Under the pieces are notes generated by a model, which did no database searches, had not been told where the DNA came from, and was given only the letters and a program-made list of their open reading frames with translations. A stretch of DNA of 64,000 nt, taken from Rhodococcoides fascians A44A. GTDB taxonomy: Bacteria; Actinomycetota; Actinomycetes; Mycobacteriales; Mycobacteriaceae. Every line of letters begins with the position of its first letter. The first letter of the stretch is position 1. Positions 57,082 to 64,000 of this stretch are shown one piece after another. The DNA is taken from contig NZ_JMEX01000008.1 of NCBI RefSeq assembly GCF_000760735.1, positions 1,822,042-1,886,041 of the forward strand. Reading direction: 5' to 3'. The translations under genes were made by a program, and so were the position numbers.

Positions 57082-57393
57082 ATGGACGAGAACGGGCACC
57101 CCGAGGTGTCGGAGATGGAACTGGGCAAAGTCATGTCCGCGTTGGCAGATCCGTTGCGGAGGAAGGTGATCACCGAGCTGGTCGGCGACGACGACGGTGC
57201 CGAGCGAACGTGTATGTCGTTCGAGTTGGGCGTCACCAAATCGACTCTGACGCATCATTTTCGGGTTCTGCGCGAATCCGGGTTGGTGTTCCAGGTCGAT
57301 CGGGGCAACAGTCGCAAGGTCACGCTGCGCAGGCCGGAACTGAACGAGCGGTTCCCCGGCCTGCTGGACCTCATCGCCAACGAGTCGCCGTAA
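57082..57393 (+). CDS. ArsR-family transcriptional regulator
   Basis: A 103-residue winged-helix protein: VMSALADPLRRKVITELVGD, TCMSFELGVTKSTLTHHFRV, LRESGLVFQVDRGNSRKVTL. The metal-binding CxC of ArsR/SmtB is absent, so it may sense another signal. ATG 57082 has AGGAAGTGGG upstream. It very likely represses the divergent MFS/GNAT genes and itself through the two upstream operators. Confidence 0.9.
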   Translation: MDENGHPEVSEMELGKVMSALADPLRRKVITELVGDDDGAERTCMSFELGVTKSTLTHHFRVLRESGLVFQVDRGNSRKVTLRRPELNERFPGLLDLIANESP

Positions 57394-57435
57394 ATCGGGT
57401 AGCACCGCGCGAGAGCACGCGTTAGCGTCGTCGAC

Positions 57436-58599
57436 ATGCACATCGCGATGATCGGCACGACGGCGCCGAGCCACATCTACCCTTCTCGCGGCCTGATCGC
57501 CGAGTTGGTGCGCCGCGGGCATCGGGTCACGTACGCCGTCGGTGAACAGCTGGCCGGGCTGGTCGAACCCCTTGGGGTGGAGGTGGTTTCGTTCTCCTCC
57601 ATCCTCCCGCAGGGTGAGGACGACTGGCCGGACGACCCGGCGTCGGCGATGCACGTGTTCCTGGACGAGGCGCTGGAATCCTTCGCCGGATTGGCGGCGT
57701 TCTACGACGAGGACCGCCCGAATCTGTTCCTGTACGACATCGGCGGTCTGGCGGCACCGGTGTTGGGTCGTCGCTACGACGTCAAGGCCGTCCAACTCTC
57801 ACCCGCGATGGTCGCATGGGATGGATACGAGGACGATCTGTCCGAGATGCTCGGTCCACTACGAGCATCCGAGACGGGGCAGAAGTACCACGCCGCGTAC
57901 TCGACATGGCTCACCGACAACGATATTCACGTCGACGCCTGGGACTGGATCTCCCATCCCGAACACGTTCTGTCGCTGATTCCGCGTGCGATGCAGCCCA
58001 ATGCGGACCGGGTACCGGACCGGGTGCAATTCGTCGGCCCGTGTCTCGATGCCGGGCGTCTTGCCGAGACAGGCTGGACGGCCCCGAGTGCACGCGTTCT
58101 CTACATCTCGTTCGGTACCGGGTTCAACGAGCGGCCGGAGTTCTACCGCACTTGCATCGAGGCGTTCGGCGGAACGGACTGGCACGTGGTGATCTCCATC
58201 GGAAACCGTGTCGGCGCAGCGGAATTAGGAGACGTGCCGTCGAACATCGAGATCCATGCGCGCGTTCCGCAGCTCACGGTCCTGCGTGCCGCGTCGGTGT
58301 TCGTCACCCACGCAGGAATGGGCGGCTGCACCGAGGCACTGTGGTTCGAGGTCCCCACGGTCGCCATCCCGCAGGCGGTGGATCAGTTCGGAAATGCGTC
58401 ATTGCTCGAGGAACTCGGCGTCGGCGTCCAGCTCCAGAACGACGAGGTGACGGTGGAATCGCTGCGCAAGGCCGTCGAATCGGTTGCCGTATCACCCGAG
58501 GTACGCGCACGCTTGATCGAGATCGGTGCCGAGGTCCGCGCGCACGGCGGAATCGCCAAGGCGGCCGATGCGGTCGAGAGGTCTAGTCCAGCGCGCTGA
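57436..58599 (+). CDS. MGT-type (macrolide-like) glycosyltransferase
   Basis: A 387-residue GT1-family glycosyltransferase of the macrolide glycosyltransferase type. N-terminal acceptor domain: MHIAMIGTTAPSHIYPSRGL. C-terminal donor domain: VLYISFGTGFNERPEFYRTC and the plant-like donor-binding box VTHAGMGGCTEALWFEVPTV with PQAVDQFGNA. It may glycosylate macrolides, flavonoids or other lipophilic xenobiotics with UDP-sugar. It follows arsR by 42 bases. Its 3' end overlaps the convergent gene by 17 bases. Confidence 0.9.
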   Translation: MHIAMIGTTAPSHIYPSRGLIAELVRRGHRVTYAVGEQLAGLVEPLGVEVVSFSSILPQGEDDWPDDPASAMHVFLDEALESFAGLAAFYDEDRPNLFLYDIGGLAAPVLGRRYDVKAVQLSPAMVAWDGYEDDLSEMLGPLRASETGQKYHAAYSTWLTDNDIHVDAWDWISHPEHVLSLIPRAMQPNADRVPDRVQFVGPCLDAGRLAETGWTAPSARVLYISFGTGFNERPEFYRTCIEAFGGTDWHVVISIGNRVGAAELGDVPSNIEIHARVPQLTVLRAASVFVTHAGMGGCTEALWFEVPTVAIPQAVDQFGNASLLEELGVGVQLQNDEVTVESLRKAVESVAVSPEVRARLIEIGAEVRAHGGIAKAADAVERSSPAR

Positions 58600-58954
58600 C
58601 ACTCATTCCGTACGGCAAGAACCGAACCTTGCGCGTCGGGTCGGTGTTGTCCTTGTGTGCTCGCAGAGCGTCGAGTTCGGTGGCGAACACCTGGTCGATG
58701 GCAGCACCGTCGTCGGAGACGGTGTAGATGGTCCAGACGCCGTCGCCTTTGTCGCCGGTGGTCTCTGGCTCCGGAGCGGACTTCCTCGTCGGCGCTGCCG
58801 CCTCACCGAAGAATGCACCCCATGGCCCGATCGCACCGGATTGGCCGATGATCTTGCCGACCTGGCCGACGACGTCACGCAGTCCGTCGCTCGCTTCCTT
58901 GGCGAAACGATCGAAGTCTTCGGGGTCGATGTTGAACGGTCCGTTGTTGGTCAT
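58583..58954 (-). CDS. Conserved hypothetical protein next to the AIM24 cluster
   Basis: A 123-residue soluble protein. The N-terminal half is helical (FNIDPEDFDRFAKEASDGLR, DVVGQVGKIIGQSGAIGPWG); the C-terminal half is a small beta-rich unit (GVWTIYTVSDDGAAIDQVFA, TELDALRAHKDNTDPTRKVR, FLPYG). No known domain is recognised. It is 26 bases downstream of the last AIM24 gene on the same strand, so it probably belongs to the same operon. Confidence 0.75.
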   Translation of the reverse strand: MTNNGPFNIDPEDFDRFAKEASDGLRDVVGQVGKIIGQSGAIGPWGAFFGEAAAPTRKSAPEPETTGDKGDGVWTIYTVSDDGAAIDQVFATELDALRAHKDNTDPTRKVRFLPYGMSVSALD

Positions 58955-58980
58955 GTCTCCAGTGTGCGCCTGCTGCGGAG

Positions 58981-59724
58981 TTACTGCTGAAGCCGTGCAC
59001 CGATCGTGTTGTGCAGGGCCCGGAGACTGTTCTGACCGAGGGTGACGGTCTGCGACTCGATGTGGCGCAGCAGGTGACCGTCGTCGAGGACCTTTTCGCT
59101 GGACTGGATCAGCACGGTGCCTGCGCCGGTGAAGTCGAACTGGCGTTCTTCACCACTGTTCGCGCCGAGGAATCCGCGCGCTGCGCCCAGAAAGTTCTGC
59201 ATCCAGCCTGCGTCGAAGTGATGCGATGGCGACGGGCAGTCGGCCCATCCGACGAGTGCTTCCGGGTCGATGCGCAGTGGAGGTTCGGCGAACATGACCT
59301 GCCCGTTCGACGACGCCAGGAACTTGCCGGTACCCAGCAAGGTCAGGAATCCAGGAACGATCGACTGCTTCAGATCGAGGGTCGGCTCGAACGCAAGAAG
59401 GTTCGACGCCCGGATGGTCAGATTGCCGTTGTCGAGGTCGTAGGAGTTGATGTTGAAGCCGCGGTCGCCGAGGATCAGCTTGCCCTGACCCTGTGCGAGC
59501 ACCCAGTCGTTCGAGTACAGCGGCGAGGAGAATCGCGCGGCGACGATGGCAGGCATCGACGTCTGGCCGAGCGGCTCGAAGCGCACGTTGCCGTAATAGG
59601 CGATCATTGCGCCCTTCGAAGTGAACCAGGGCTGGCCGGCGAGTTCGACGCAGAAGGCATAGTCGTTGCCGGGGACGTTGTCGTTGACCGGGAGCGTGTG
59701 TGGGGTGTGGATCTCGAGGCTCAT
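58981..59724 (-). CDS. AIM24-family protein (third of a tandem triplet)
   Basis: A 247-residue AIM24 (PF01987) beta-barrel protein: FCVELAGQPWFTSKGAMIAY, ILGDRGFNINSYDLDNGNLT, IRASNLLAFEPTLDLKQSIV, and the closing VKVLDDG-type DGHLLRHIESQTVTLGQ region. AIM24 proteins are linked to mitochondrial MICOS in yeast; bacterial homologues form clusters of unknown function. It lies 8 bases after the preceding AIM24 gene. This copy is the longest and the most divergent of the three. Confidence 0.85.
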   Translation of the reverse strand: MSLEIHTPHTLPVNDNVPGNDYAFCVELAGQPWFTSKGAMIAYYGNVRFEPLGQTSMPAIVAARFSSPLYSNDWVLAQGQGKLILGDRGFNINSYDLDNGNLTIRASNLLAFEPTLDLKQSIVPGFLTLLGTGKFLASSNGQVMFAEPPLRIDPEALVGWADCPSPSHHFDAGWMQNFLGAARGFLGANSGEERQFDFTGAGTVLIQSSEKVLDDGHLLRHIESQTVTLGQNSLRALHNTIGARLQQ

Positions 59725-59732
59725 GTCAGCTC

Positions 59733-60410
59733 CTAGAACTTCTGCTCGGAGGCCTGGACCCAGACGGTCCCGAAGCCCGTCATCTTCAACTGGATGGCCT
59801 CGCCGCTGCCTTTACCGACTGCGTCACGCCATCCGACGTTGGCGGAGATGTCGACATCGATGTTGCCGATGTGACAGACGTACGCCTGGGGATCGACCAC
59901 CACCTGGGGGTGCTCCGGCCCGACCTGCAGTGGAATGGCCCCGCCGTGAGACAGAACGGCAACGCTGCCCTGCCCGGTCAGCTGCGTGGTGAACAATCCC
60001 TGGCCGGTCATCGCTCCTCGAACTGCTCCGCGCACACCACCCTGAGAGGTGAGCGCGACGATCGAGCTCTGGAGGTAACCGTCGTGCACCAGCAGTCGAT
60101 CGGCTTCGACGGTCAGCATCGACGACCCGTCGAGGTGGATCACTTCGACGTACAGGCCCGCGTGGCCGTAGAAGACCTCACCCTGGCCTTCGGCCGCCAT
60201 CATCGCGACGTGCTCGCCGGACATCATCCTCCCCGCCATCCCCGCCACGCCACCCATGGACGGCATGGCACCCGCCGATCCACCCATCGAGTGCGGGATG
60301 AAATGGACGTCGCCGGTGTAGTAGAGCATGGAACCCTTGCGCGCCAACACGTTCTGGCCCGGTGCGAGGGTCGACTTGACGACTTTGCTGTTGACGAGTT
60401 CCAGCGGCAT
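59733..60410 (-). CDS. AIM24-family protein (second of a tandem triplet)
   Basis: A 225-residue AIM24 protein: KVVKSTLAPGQNVLARKGSM, LYYTGDVHFIPHSMGGSAGA, EVFYGHAGLYVEVIHLDGSS, LTVEADRLLVHDGYLQSSIV and GQGLFTTQLTGQGSVAVLSH. A Gly/Met-rich insert (AMPSMGGVAGMAGRMMSGEH) may be a flexible loop. The ATG at 60410 is separated by one base from the stop of the first AIM24 gene, so translation is coupled. Confidence 0.87.
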   Translation of the reverse strand: MPLELVNSKVVKSTLAPGQNVLARKGSMLYYTGDVHFIPHSMGGSAGAMPSMGGVAGMAGRMMSGEHVAMMAAEGQGEVFYGHAGLYVEVIHLDGSSMLTVEADRLLVHDGYLQSSIVALTSQGGVRGAVRGAMTGQGLFTTQLTGQGSVAVLSHGGAIPLQVGPEHPQVVVDPQAYVCHIGNIDVDISANVGWRDAVGKGSGEAIQLKMTGFGTVWVQASEQKF

Positions 60411-60411
60411 G

Positions 60412-61035
60412 TCAGCGCTCCTCGGGCTGGATGTAGACGACGCCGTGGCCGTCGAAACGCAGCGAGAAGGCTTCGCCGCTGCCGCCTCCGATGGCGGATC
60501 GCCAGGTCACGTCCGTCACGAAGCTCTGGTTCAGCTGCCCGCGGTGGGCGACGAACGCGTCGGGATCGACGACGAGCGGGTACTGCGGGTCGACGGCCAG
60601 CGCGATGAGCGGCCCGCCCGCCGACAGCAGTGCGACCTGGCCGCTTCCGCTGACCACCGTCGTGAACAGTCCTTGGCCCGACGACGCTCCGCGGAGGCCG
60701 GAGAACTTGACCTCGGTCTTCAGCTGACCGGTGAGAGCCAGTAGCTGCGACGCTTCGACGTGCATGGAGTCACCGGAGATGTCGACGATGGTGACGTCCT
60801 GGGCGTCGACGGCAAAATAGACGGTGCCTTTACCGGAAACCTCCATCAGAGAGAGGGATTCGCCCGTCACCTTCTGCTTGAGCGCAGCGCGCAGACCTCC
60901 ACCACCGCCCATTCCGGCGTTCTTGAAGGCGACGTCGCCCTCGTACGCGACCATCGATCCGGTGATCGCGCGCAGCGAGTCACCGTTCAGATTCGCGACG
61001 AGCACTCGGTGCCCGTTCAAAGTCAGCTGAGCCAC
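60412..61035 (-). CDS. AIM24-family protein (first of a tandem triplet)
   Basis: A 207-residue AIM24 protein: NGDSLRAITGSMVAYEGDVA, GKGTVYFAVDAQDVTIVDIS, LHVEASQLLALT-type MHVEASQLLALTGQLKTEVK, and GLFTTVVSGSGQVALLSAGG. It shares its block order with the next gene, indicating duplication. The annotated start GTG 61035 lies inside the 3' arm of a perfect 12-bp hairpin and has no ribosome-binding site, so either initiation is leaderless or it is regulated by the hairpin. Confidence 0.87.
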   Translation of the reverse strand: MAQLTLNGHRVLVANLNGDSLRAITGSMVAYEGDVAFKNAGMGGGGGLRAALKQKVTGESLSLMEVSGKGTVYFAVDAQDVTIVDISGDSMHVEASQLLALTGQLKTEVKFSGLRGASSGQGLFTTVVSGSGQVALLSAGGPLIALAVDPQYPLVVDPDAFVAHRGQLNQSFVTDVTWRSAIGGGSGEAFSLRFDGHGVVYIQPEER

Positions 61036-61067
61036 GGGGGAACTATGCCACGCGCAGTTCCCCCGTG
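61033..61067 (-). terminator. 12-bp perfect hairpin covering the AIM24 start codon
   Basis: CACGGGGGAACT (61033-61044) and its exact complement AGTTCCCCCGTG (61056-61067) form a 12-bp stem with an 11-nt loop. On the minus strand it begins 7 bases after the LLM stop, as a terminator would, but it ends in the GTG start of the first AIM24 gene. A CATAGT hexamer in the stem-loop, 6 bases before the GTG, could be a -10 for leaderless AIM24 transcription. Confidence 0.7.
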
Positions 61068-61073
61068 CCAGCT

Positions 61074-62054
61074 TTACCCGACGAGCGGCTTCAGGGTTTT
61101 ACCTGCAAGTTCGACGACGCCGGGCTCGTGTCCATTGGTGACCAGATTGATGATGATTCCGTCGATACCGTGGTCGAGAACGCGCTTCTGGATCTGCCCG
61201 GCGATGTCGTCGGGAGTGCCGCAGAAGATGCGATCGGTGGCGGCCGCGGCATCGTCGTCGGACAGGTTGGACACGTCGACGCCGGTGGAGAGCAGGTAGT
61301 CGTTCCTCAGCTTCACTGCCTTGTCGCCGTCCTCGTCGATGATGACGAACGCGAGGAAGCTGGTTTCGAGATCCTTGGGATCGCGGTCCACCTCTTCGCA
61401 GCGCGCTTCGACGGCTGCGACCTTGCGCGGCAATTCGCTTGCGTTGCAGATGATGTTGAGGTGATCCGCGAACTGCGCCGCGAGACCGAACGTCTTCTTC
61501 TCGCCGCCGCCGCCGAGCATGATGGGCAGATCGTCGCGGATGCGAGGCTCGTTGATCGCGTTCTCGACCTGGTACCAGAGGCCGTCGAACGTCGGTCGCT
61601 GACCGCGAAGCATGGGTTCGATGATCTGGAGGGCTTCGTCGAGACGCTCGAAACGGTCCGTGAACGTGCCGAACTCGAGCCCGAAGCTGGTGTGCTCCAG
61701 TTCGAACCAGCCCGCACCGATGCCGAGGATCGCGCGTCCGCCGCTGACGACGTCGAGCGTGGTGACGGTCTTGGCGAGTATTGCCGGGTTCCGGTAGGTG
61801 TTGCCGGTGACGAGGGCCGACAGCTGGATGGTCTCCGTGGCACTGGCCAGCCCCGAGAGGGCGGAGTACGCCTCGAGCATCGGCTCGTCCGGCTTGCCGA
61901 TTCCGGGGAGTTGGTAGAAGTGGTCCATGACGAACGCGGTGTCGAATCCCGCGGCTTCTGCCTCGCGCGCCTGCGCGATGACCGTGGGGAACAGTTCCTT
62001 GACGGAACCTTCGTAGCTGAAATTGGGCATCTGGTAACCGAGACGAATAGTCAC
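61074..62054 (-). CDS. LLM-class F420-dependent oxidoreductase
   Basis: A 326-residue luciferase-like oxidoreductase: YQMPNFSYEG, GFDTAFVMDHFYQLPGIGKP, LSALVTGNTYRNPAILAKTV, LDVVSGGRAILGIGAGWFEL and LPIMLGGGGEKKTFGLAAQF. This is the common mycobacterial/rhodococcal F420-dependent family with unknown substrates. GTG 62054 (VTIRLGYQMP) is chosen as the start. It diverges from a thiolase across 110 bases with a strong palindrome. Confidence 0.9.
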   Translation of the reverse strand: MTIRLGYQMPNFSYEGSVKELFPTVIAQAREAEAAGFDTAFVMDHFYQLPGIGKPDEPMLEAYSALSGLASATETIQLSALVTGNTYRNPAILAKTVTTLDVVSGGRAILGIGAGWFELEHTSFGLEFGTFTDRFERLDEALQIIEPMLRGQRPTFDGLWYQVENAINEPRIRDDLPIMLGGGGEKKTFGLAAQFADHLNIICNASELPRKVAAVEARCEEVDRDPKDLETSFLAFVIIDEDGDKAVKLRNDYLLSTGVDVSNLSDDDAAAATDRIFCGTPDDIAGQIQKRVLDHGIDGIIINLVTNGHEPGVVELAGKTLKPLVG

Positions 62055-62100
62055 GTACTGAACGCTACTCCCGTCGGTGACGTATGCCACCTGGACGAGT

Positions 62101-62122
62101 TGACTATGCAAAGATATAGTCA
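62101..62122. promoter_or_regulatory. Operator candidate TGACTAT-N8-ATAGTCA
   Basis: Perfect 7-bp inverted arms (62101-62107 and 62116-62122) with an 8-nt spacer, midway between the divergent LLM oxidoreductase and thiolase genes. The size and position fit a TetR-like lipid-metabolism repressor. No regulator gene is adjacent, so it would be a site for a trans-acting regulator. Confidence 0.6.
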
Positions 62123-62164
62123 GGCTAGCTAGGGTAAACCAAAGCCAGTCGAAGGGGTCTTGCC

Positions 62165-63349
62165 ATGTCACACACATTCGGCCGCGACGCAGTCATCGTC
62201 GAGGCGGTCCGTACTCCGGTCGGTAAAGGCAAGGCCAGCGGGGCGCTGCACGGTGTACATCCAGCCGATCTGCTGGCGCACAGCCTCCGGGCCGTCGTCG
62301 AACGAAGCGGGATCGACCCGGCGATGATCGACGACGTCATCACCGGGGCGGTCACGCAGGTGGACGAACAAGCCTTCAACATCGCTCGGACGGCATTGCT
62401 GGCTGCCGGTTACCCCGAGTCCGTGCCCGGCACCACGGTGGACCGCCAATGTGGAAGCAGCCAGCAGGCAGTGCATTTCGCCGCGCAGGGTGTCATGTCC
62501 GGTGCGTACGACATCGTCGTTGCTGCCGGCGTCGAATCCATGGGACGTGTGCCGATGGGTTCCAACGTCAGGCCGGGTTCCGATCCGCGAGGGATCGGCT
62601 TCAGCGAACGATACGCCGAAGGGCTTGTGGCGCAGGGTCACAGCGCCGAGCTGATCGCAGCGAAGTGGGGATTCGACCGGACCGCTCAGGACGAGTTCGC
62701 ATTGAACAGTCATGCCAAGGCCTACGCCGCCGCCACCGGAGGCAGGTTTTCGAAAGAATTGGCACCCCTGGCGGAGTTGGATCACGACGAGATCATCCGT
62801 AGCGGCGGAACGCTGGAATCGATGGCTGCTCTACGGTCGGCATTCGTCGATGATGCAGTAGGTGAACGCTTCCCGCAGATCGACTGGTCCGTCACCGCCG
62901 GGAACAGTAGTCCGCTCAGCGACGGCAGCGCCGCTTTGCTGATCACGACGAGCGAGATCGCCACGCGCTTGGGGTTGAAGCCTCTCGCGCGCCTGCACAG
63001 CGTCGCTGTCGTCGGATCCGATCCGTTGTACATGCTCACCGGCGTCATTCCAGCGACCGAGAAGGTGTTGAAGCGGGCGGGCCTGGGCCTGGCCGACATC
63101 GATCTGTTCGAGGTGAACGAGGCCTTCGCTTCGGTGGTTCTGGCATGGCAGAAGGAAACCGGTGCAGACTCGTCCCGGGTGAACGTCAACGGCGGAGCCA
63201 TCGCGATCGGCCACCCACTCGGGGCAAGCGGAGCACGAATCATGACGACGTTGGTCAACGCCATGGAGCAGAACGATGCCAGATTCGGTCTGCAGACGAT
63301 GTGCGAAGCAGGCGGGCTCGCGAACGCGACGGTTCTGGAACGGGTCTGA
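62165..63349 (+). CDS. Acetyl-CoA C-acyltransferase (thiolase, FadA5-like)
   Basis: A 394-residue thiolase. The active-site Cys is in TVDRQCGSSQQAVHFAAQGV (about residue 97), as in FadA5-type steroid side-chain thiolases. The His is in IAIGHPLGASGARIMTTL, and the second Cys is in MCEAGGLANATVLERV, where the usual CxGGG is changed to CEAGG. It probably cleaves a 3-ketoacyl-CoA in fatty-acid or steroid side-chain beta-oxidation. ATG 62165. It diverges from the F420-type LLM oxidoreductase. Confidence 0.93.
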   Translation: MSHTFGRDAVIVEAVRTPVGKGKASGALHGVHPADLLAHSLRAVVERSGIDPAMIDDVITGAVTQVDEQAFNIARTALLAAGYPESVPGTTVDRQCGSSQQAVHFAAQGVMSGAYDIVVAAGVESMGRVPMGSNVRPGSDPRGIGFSERYAEGLVAQGHSAELIAAKWGFDRTAQDEFALNSHAKAYAAATGGRFSKELAPLAELDHDEIIRSGGTLESMAALRSAFVDDAVGERFPQIDWSVTAGNSSPLSDGSAALLITTSEIATRLGLKPLARLHSVAVVGSDPLYMLTGVIPATEKVLKRAGLGLADIDLFEVNEAFASVVLAWQKETGADSSRVNVNGGAIAIGHPLGASGARIMTTLVNAMEQNDARFGLQTMCEAGGLANATVLERV

Positions 63350-63396
63350 AGCAGGTTTTCGCTGCAGAACACGTGCATCGGGTGAACAATCGGACC

Positions 63397-63777
63397 ATGC
63401 CGACACTCGAACTCACAGGACCACCGTTCTCCGGATTCGCCGTCGACGACATGGAGGCGGCCCGAGCGTTCTACGCGGACACGCTCGGGCTGACCGTCGA
63501 GACAGGTGAGATGGGCATGCTCCACCTTCGCCTGAGCGACGCCGTCGAGATTCTGATCTACCCGCGGGAGCGGCACGAACCCGCGCCGTACACCATTCTC
63601 AACTTTCCGGTCGCGGACATCGACGCCGCCGTCGACGCGTTGACGGCCGAAGGAGTTGTCTTTCAGCAGTATCCGGACATGGGAACCGACGAGAAGGGGA
63701 TCTTCCGCCACGGCGGACCGCTGATCGCCTGGTTCACCGACCCGTCCGGCAACATCCTGTCCGTGTTGCAGGCGTGA
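63397..63777 (+). CDS. VOC (glyoxalase-like) family protein
   Basis: A 126-residue single VOC domain: GPPFSGFAVDDMEAARAFYA, LGLTVETGEMGMLHLRL, YTILNFPVADIDAAVDALTA, and the closing PLIAWFTDPSGNILSVLQ. Function cannot be told from sequence; glyoxalase I-like or extradiol-dioxygenase-like roles are possible. ATG 63397 is 47 bases downstream of the thiolase. Confidence 0.88.
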   Translation: MPTLELTGPPFSGFAVDDMEAARAFYADTLGLTVETGEMGMLHLRLSDAVEILIYPRERHEPAPYTILNFPVADIDAAVDALTAEGVVFQQYPDMGTDEKGIFRHGGPLIAWFTDPSGNILSVLQA

Positions 63778-63793
63778 ACATTGCGGGTGCGAA

Positions 63794-64000
63794 TCAGGCG
63801 GTGGGAGTTCCCAGCTCGAGCGTCACGGGTTGCTCCTGACGAATACCCTGCTCGGTCACCCACTCGAGACGCATCGTCTCCCCCGGCCTGCGCCCGATCA
63901 TCTCCGCCGACATGTCCTTCGAGGATCGAACAGGTCTGCCGTCGACGGAGACGATCACATCGCCGTCGGCCAGGCCGGTTCTCATTGCGGGAGAGTCGTT
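63794..64000 (-). CDS. PDZ-domain protein, C-terminal end (cut by window edge)
   Basis: The frame is open to the last base of the window and ends in TGA at 63794. The 68 visible residues are the end of a PDZ domain: SPAMRTGLADGDVIVSVDGR, PVRSSKDMSAEMIGRRPGET and MRLEWVTEQGIRQEQPVTLE. This is the usual C-terminus of a trypsin-like (HtrA/DegP-type) or other periplasmic protease. The catalytic part is outside the window, so the enzyme type is not known. Confidence 0.75.
   Translation of the reverse strand, partial: NDSPAMRTGLADGDVIVSVDGRPVRSSKDMSAEMIGRRPGETMRLEWVTEQGIRQEQPVTLELGTPTA

Noticed and set aside
1..64000. CRISPR arrays, tRNA/rRNA genes, insertion sequences, prophage
   Set aside because: No regularly spaced repeats, cloverleaf/CCA-type sequences, transposase or integrase motifs were seen by reading both strands.

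Overview
The window is one contiguous piece of a high-GC actinobacterial chromosome. Gene content and protein style fit a Rhodococcus-type member of the Mycobacteriales: an intein-free DnaB, malate:quinone oxidoreductase, type II NADH dehydrogenase, F420-type LLM oxidoreductases, a FadA5-like thiolase, many GTG/TTG starts, GTGA/ATGA overlaps and several probable leaderless mRNAs. The genus is inferred from these features, not from a marker gene. I see no rRNA, tRNA, CRISPR, insertion sequence or prophage; it reads as ordinary chromosome, dense in small regulator/target modules.

Layout. 1-4.4 kb: dnaB with DnaA-box-like and CRP-like motifs upstream, a methyltransferase, and a divergent flavodoxin-fold quinone reductase/TetR pair. 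4.3-8.3 kb: an AAA+ ATPase diverging from an SNF2 helicase plus SWIM zinc-finger cassette. 8.3-16.6 kb: small membrane and secreted proteins, an LLM oxidoreductase, and two LysR genes divergent from mqo and from an NDH-2 (two quinone-reducing respiratory dehydrogenases). 16.6-22.8 kb: a VOC protein, an ECF42-like sigma factor/DGPF operon behind its own predicted promoter, an epoxide hydrolase, PucR, a stand-alone EAL phosphodiesterase and a DUF998 membrane protein. 23.0-28.5 kb, the most unusual locus: six minus-strand genes (Asp23, Asp23-like, mini J-domain, DUF2273-like, Asp23, DUF6286) divergent from sigma factor, Asp23-like, minimal KdpD-like kinase and KdpE-like regulator. 28.5-33.5 kb: a GGDEF-EAL protein, a MaoC-type hydratase and an HTH-ClpN protein. 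33.5-38.5 kb: MFS/MarR, a thioredoxin-reductase-like protein, a split transketolase and small proteins. 38.5-48.2 kb: a membrane alpha/beta-hydrolase, an MBL protein, class A beta-lactamase, SGNH lipoprotein, LysE exporter, HxlR/thioesterase, and ADH/TetR. 48.2-55.1 kb: a second GGDEF-EAL protein, argG, a HEAT-repeat protein and an MprF-like membrane protein with a kinase-like domain. 55.1-64 kb: GNAT, MFS, ArsR and glycosyltransferase; three tandem AIM24 genes; LLM oxidoreductase/thiolase; a VOC protein; and the end of a PDZ protein cut by the window edge.

How it works together. A recurring theme is a local regulator with a visible inverted-repeat operator: TetR (3515-3553), HTH-ClpN (32727-32773), MarR (34752-34763), HxlR (45074-45094), TetR (46240-46300), ArsR (57004-57062), and unassigned palindromes at 36233-36249 and 62101-62122. 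Three complete c-di-GMP enzymes lie within 29 kb. The best candidates for undescribed biology are the Asp23/sigma/KdpDE-like island and the AIM24 triplet, whose first gene has its start codon inside a perfect hairpin.
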